This document shows positions 61,452-64,000 of a DNA stretch of 64,000 nt, piece by piece. Position 1 is the first letter of the stretch. Every line of letters begins with the position of its first letter. The stretch spans positions 21,851 through 85,850 of the forward strand of contig NZ_JAAVUT010000022.1 in assembly GCF_018449575.1 (NCBI RefSeq), read 5' to 3'. The stretch comes from Sodalis sp. dw_96 (GTDB taxonomy: Bacteria; Pseudomonadota; Gammaproteobacteria; Enterobacterales; Enterobacteriaceae). The translations under genes and the position numbers were made by a program. Below the pieces are notes generated by a model. The model saw only the letters and a list, made by a program, of their open reading frames with translations. It had not been told where the DNA came from and did not search any database.

Positions 61452-62113
61452 GTAAATACACCGATCTCATCACCAACTACCATCGTGGCAAACCGAATTT
61501 TGTCGACCATATCGATTTATCCACCCGCCCGTTGATTGATATCGACGGCGCCATGACTGCGCTTATCAATGATTTTGACATTGATACCGCCGCAGGCAAT
61601 CAGCTGGACATTCTCGGGGAATGGATAGGCCGCAGCCGCACCGTGGCACAGCCCATTTCCGGCGTCTATTTTTCCTGGGATACCGACGGACTGGGCTATG
61701 AACAGGGCGTCTGGCAAGGTCCCTACGATCCCGACGCCGGTTTTACCAACCTGAGCGACGATGTTTACCGGGTGGTGCTGAAAGCCAAAATCGCCATCAA
61801 TCACTGGGACGGCACCAACGGCTCGCTGCCGGATATTCTGAATACCGCCCTGGCCGGCTCCGGGTTATTTATGCAGATTGTGGATAACCAGGATATGACC
61901 ATTTCTCTGTGGGTATTCGCCGAAACCAGCATGGATTACGTTTCCCGTGAACTGCTGGCCGCCATTCGCCAGGGCTATTTAACGGTAAAGGCCGCCGGGG
62001 TTTACGCCGGGGAAATATTAACCCCATCCGTGGATAATCAGTTTTTCGGCTTCGACATGGACAATCAATATATCGCCGGATTTGATATCGGCTCGTGGGG
62101 AGTGAATTTATAA
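61448..62113 (+). CDS. DUF2612 baseplate/tail protein
   Basis: 221 residues of the DUF2612 family: LINDFDIDTAAGNQLDILGEWIGRSRTV, VYRVVLKAKIAINHWDGTNGSLPDIL and a C-terminal Phe-Gly-Asp-rich tail (FFGFDMDNQYIAGFDIGSWG). It occupies the gpI/gp53 position and probably links the J-like protein to the fibre. ATGA overlap upstream, TAATG overlap downstream. Confidence 0.87.
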   Translation: MSKYTDLITNYHRGKPNFVDHIDLSTRPLIDIDGAMTALINDFDIDTAAGNQLDILGEWIGRSRTVAQPISGVYFSWDTDGLGYEQGVWQGPYDPDAGFTNLSDDVYRVVLKAKIAINHWDGTNGSLPDILNTALAGSGLFMQIVDNQDMTISLWVFAETSMDYVSRELLAAIRQGYLTVKAAGVYAGEILTPSVDNQFFGFDMDNQYIAGFDIGSWGVNL

Positions 62114-62901
62114 TGGCAACCAATGATTTCAAACCGTTCGCCGTCGGCGCGGGCGCCAATGTTATCGACCAGACGGATTATGAAGCGCTGGCCGAGTTGT
62201 CGTCGGGTTTTACGGCGGGCAAGGCGTCTTCGGAACAGGTGAATAAGGTCCTGCGGCAGGCAACGGTATTTTCCAGCGTTTTGGCGCAGTTTATATCGAA
62301 TCAATTATCAGCGGATGTGCTGGATAATGGCGATACGGCAACCGTACTCAATAATTTTATTGCGGCATTAAAAACGAATGGCGCATTGAGCTTTTTGCAG
62401 ACTGCCAATAATTTTTCGGAAATTAAATCCGCCGGTGCAATTGCGATAAGCGCGGCTTTAGCAAATCTCAATTTGGGCGACGGCTCAGCATTGCCGGTGG
62501 GCGTTCCCATACCTTACCCGGTGGCTACACCGCCAGCGGGGTGGCTGAAATGCAATGGCGCGGTATTTTCCGCGTCACTATACCCCAAACTAGCGGGCGT
62601 ATTTCCTTCGTTAACATTGCCGGATTTAAGAGGAGAGTTTATTCGAGGATGGGATGATGGGCGGGGTGTAGACATCAGCCGAGTTTTGTTATCATCGCAA
62701 GATGGTACTTGGATACAACCAAATATTGAAAACAACGCAACAACCACCACTATCGTTTTAGGTAACACTGAACTGATATTCAATACCGGCGATAATAAAG
62801 CAGTGTCAAACTTAACTGGGACAAATAACACAGGTCCTCGCGACCGTTCGTATATTCGCCCGCGCAACGTATCGTTTAATTATATCGTGAGGGCAGTATA
62901 A
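62113..62901 (+). CDS. Tail fibre protein with collar domain
   Basis: 262 residues. The first about 120 are the anchor shared with the next fibre gene (FKPFAVGAGANV, YEALAELSSGFTAGKASS, DVLDNGDTATVLNNFIAALKTNGALSFLQTANNFSEIKSAGA). The C-terminal part is a phage collar domain (GVPIPYPVATPPAGWLKCNGA, LPDLRGEFIRGWDDGRGVD, RPRNVSFNYIVRAV). This is the receptor-binding protein. Followed at once by its assembly chaperone. Confidence 0.9.
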   Translation: MATNDFKPFAVGAGANVIDQTDYEALAELSSGFTAGKASSEQVNKVLRQATVFSSVLAQFISNQLSADVLDNGDTATVLNNFIAALKTNGALSFLQTANNFSEIKSAGAIAISAALANLNLGDGSALPVGVPIPYPVATPPAGWLKCNGAVFSASLYPKLAGVFPSLTLPDLRGEFIRGWDDGRGVDISRVLLSSQDGTWIQPNIENNATTTTIVLGNTELIFNTGDNKAVSNLTGTNNTGPRDRSYIRPRNVSFNYIVRAV

Positions 62902-63503
62902 TGGCTGACAATATCAAAGCGGTTCTTGATAAAAATAATCAGGCTATAAGTGATGGGTGGGTTACGGTCTTTAACATAAATAACCTCACTCGTGAATATA
63001 TTGGTAAAGCTGACGAATATTTAATGATTGGTATTGGATTGCCCGCCTCGTCTACTATTGATGAACCGCCTGCTGCTCAAGATGGATTTGCGATTTGCCG
63101 GAATTCGGCTGATGACGCATGGGAACAGGTTGAGGATCATCGTGGGGAAACATTTTACAACATAGCAACGCTGCAATCCATGGTAATTCAGGATATTGGC
63201 GCTATTGATACGTCATTGACACTGCTCGCCCCAACTACCCCTTATGACGTATGGAATGGCTCCGAATGGGTTACAGACTCCGCAGCTTTAAAAACAGCTC
63301 AAGAAAATGCCGCTGTCGCTGAGAAAACGGCATTAATATCCGCGGCTAATTTGAAAACCCAACTGTGGCAAACTCAATTAATGCTGGGAATCATCACTGA
63401 TAGCGATAAATCAACCCTGACCACTTGGATGAAATATGTTCAAGCGGTAGAGGCTGTAGATACCACCGCAGTGGAAATTACCTGGCCCCCTGTTCCAGTT
63501 TAA
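62901..63503 (+). CDS. Tail fibre assembly protein
   Basis: 200 residues of the Tfa family (N-terminal DKNNQAISDGWVTVFNINNLTREYIGKADEYL, middle APTTPYDVWNGSEWV, helical AALKTAQENAAVAEKTALISAANLKTQL, and a PPVPV end). It folds and trims the fibre C-terminus. TAATG overlap with the fibre gene. Base composition is lower in GC than the rest of the module. Confidence 0.9.
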   Translation: MADNIKAVLDKNNQAISDGWVTVFNINNLTREYIGKADEYLMIGIGLPASSTIDEPPAAQDGFAICRNSADDAWEQVEDHRGETFYNIATLQSMVIQDIGAIDTSLTLLAPTTPYDVWNGSEWVTDSAALKTAQENAAVAEKTALISAANLKTQLWQTQLMLGIITDSDKSTLTTWMKYVQAVEAVDTTAVEITWPPVPV

Positions 63504-63610
63504 TCGATCTATATGGCGCTATCAGTTACTGCTTAATAAATTTTCAGCTTTAGTATATTCGGCCAATATTATGCCGAAACTCATGTTGTAATAGTAGGAG
63601 TAAATCAATA

Positions 63611-64000
63611 ATGGCAACTAATAACTTTAAACCCTTTGCCATAGGTGCGGGTGCTAACGTCACCGCCCAGGCAGACTATGAAGCCCTCGCGGCCCTGGTT
63701 TCGGGATTCACCGCGGGCAAAGCAGCATCGGCCGAGGTCAACAAGGCTTTACGTCAATCAACAGCCATCGCCAGCGTTTTAGCACAGTTTATTGCCAATG
63801 CCACGGGAAATGATGTGCTGGATAATGGTGATACGGCAACTTTACTCAATAATCTCATTGCGGCGTTAAAAACTAATGGCGCATTAAATTTCTTGCAGAC
63901 CGCCAATAATTTCTCGGAAATCAAATCCGCCGGTGCGACTGCGGTGAGTGCGGCTCTCGCAAACCTTGGTTCAAGCGACGGGACGCTGATGGGGCGGCTG
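63611..64000 (+). CDS. Second tail fibre protein, N-terminal part
   Basis: Cut by the right window edge after 130 codons. The N-terminus parallels the first fibre over about 120 residues (FKPFAIGAGANV, YEALAALVSGFTAGKAAS, DVLDNGDTATLLNNLIAALKTNGAL, FLQTANNFSEIKSAGAT), with stretches of identical DNA, then diverges (LGSSDGTLMGRL). AGGAG precedes the ATG. Two fibres on one baseplate suggest a split or variable host range. Confidence 0.88.
   Translation, partial: MATNNFKPFAIGAGANVTAQADYEALAALVSGFTAGKAASAEVNKALRQSTAIASVLAQFIANATGNDVLDNGDTATLLNNLIAALKTNGALNFLQTANNFSEIKSAGATAVSAALANLGSSDGTLMGRL

Noticed and set aside
62113..64000. Gin/Hin-type 26-bp inversion site in the fibre genes
   Set aside because: No sequence close to the known gix/hix core was found in the visible part.
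49254..64000. Complete temperate phage
   Set aside because: No integrase, replication, terminase, portal or capsid gene is seen; the lysis cassette runs straight into tail genes. The right edge keeps a small doubt.

Overview
The window looks like a chromosomal segment of a plant- or insect-associated member of the order Enterobacterales. The Sodalis / Pectobacteriaceae / Bruguierivoracaceae side of the order is my best guess, and it is inference. Grounds: moderately high GC coding DNA, enterobacterial-type products (AldA, YkgEFG/LutABC, metNIQ, SopA/NleL-type effector, ANR regulator, carotovoricin-like tail genes), short translationally coupled operons, and many accessory islands. No rRNA, tRNA, transposase, integrase or CRISPR array was recognised.

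Layout. 0-5 kb: the N-terminal part of a peptide/nickel-class binding protein, a metNIQ-type ABC importer, and a second, lipoprotein MetQ facing it. Between the two binding-protein genes lies a tandem repeat that recurs near 31.7-32.2 kb. 5-10.3 kb: a degenerate stand-alone adenylation-domain gene, two short-chain dehydrogenases, an AEC permease, a Rossmann-fold protein and an ArsR-type regulator with two clear inverted-repeat operators. 10.5-14.6 kb: an unknown ORF ending in a terminator hairpin, a DUF1003 protein, and a SopA/NleL-family HECT-like E3 ubiquitin ligase (type III effector) whose catalytic-site cysteine position is kept. 14.7-19.1 kb: aldA-lutA-lutB-lutC, which together would take lactaldehyde to lactate and then pyruvate. 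19.7-23.3 kb: two membrane sensor diguanylate cyclases around a YciI-like gene.

23.6-25.8 kb: a polymorphic toxin and its immunity gene, with an unusual Gly/Ser/Cys-rich head and a charged coiled-coil arm in colicin-like order. 25.9-30.6 kb: a secreted esterase, a hydrolase, an MFS exporter and four tiny membrane or lipoprotein genes, three of them under 50 codons. 30.7-39 kb: a TetR regulator, the second repeat array, and a catabolic cluster (MHS transporter, CoA-transferase, shikimate-dehydrogenase-like, GH88-like, MaoC, enoyl-CoA hydratase) with no obvious known substrate. 39.3-42.6 kb: a pair of acid-type peptidases (S10 and S53). 43.4-49.3 kb: an orphan HipB-like regulator with its own operators, a serC paralogue coupled to a TPR/ATP-grasp ligase, an MFS transporter, an RBBP9-type hydrolase and an ANR regulator.

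49.5 kb to the right edge: a contractile phage-tail module. It has an S24 (LexA-like) repressor, an antiterminator Q, three terminators, holin, SAR endolysin, Rz/Rz1, tail terminator, sheath, tube, a chaperone with a probable -1 frameshift, tape measure, baseplate, spike, a fibre with its assembly protein, and a second fibre. No capsid, portal or terminase gene lies between lysis genes and tail genes, so the best reading is an SOS-inducible R-type tailocin of the carotovoricin kind rather than a complete prophage. The right edge cuts the second fibre gene, so the end of the cluster is not visible.
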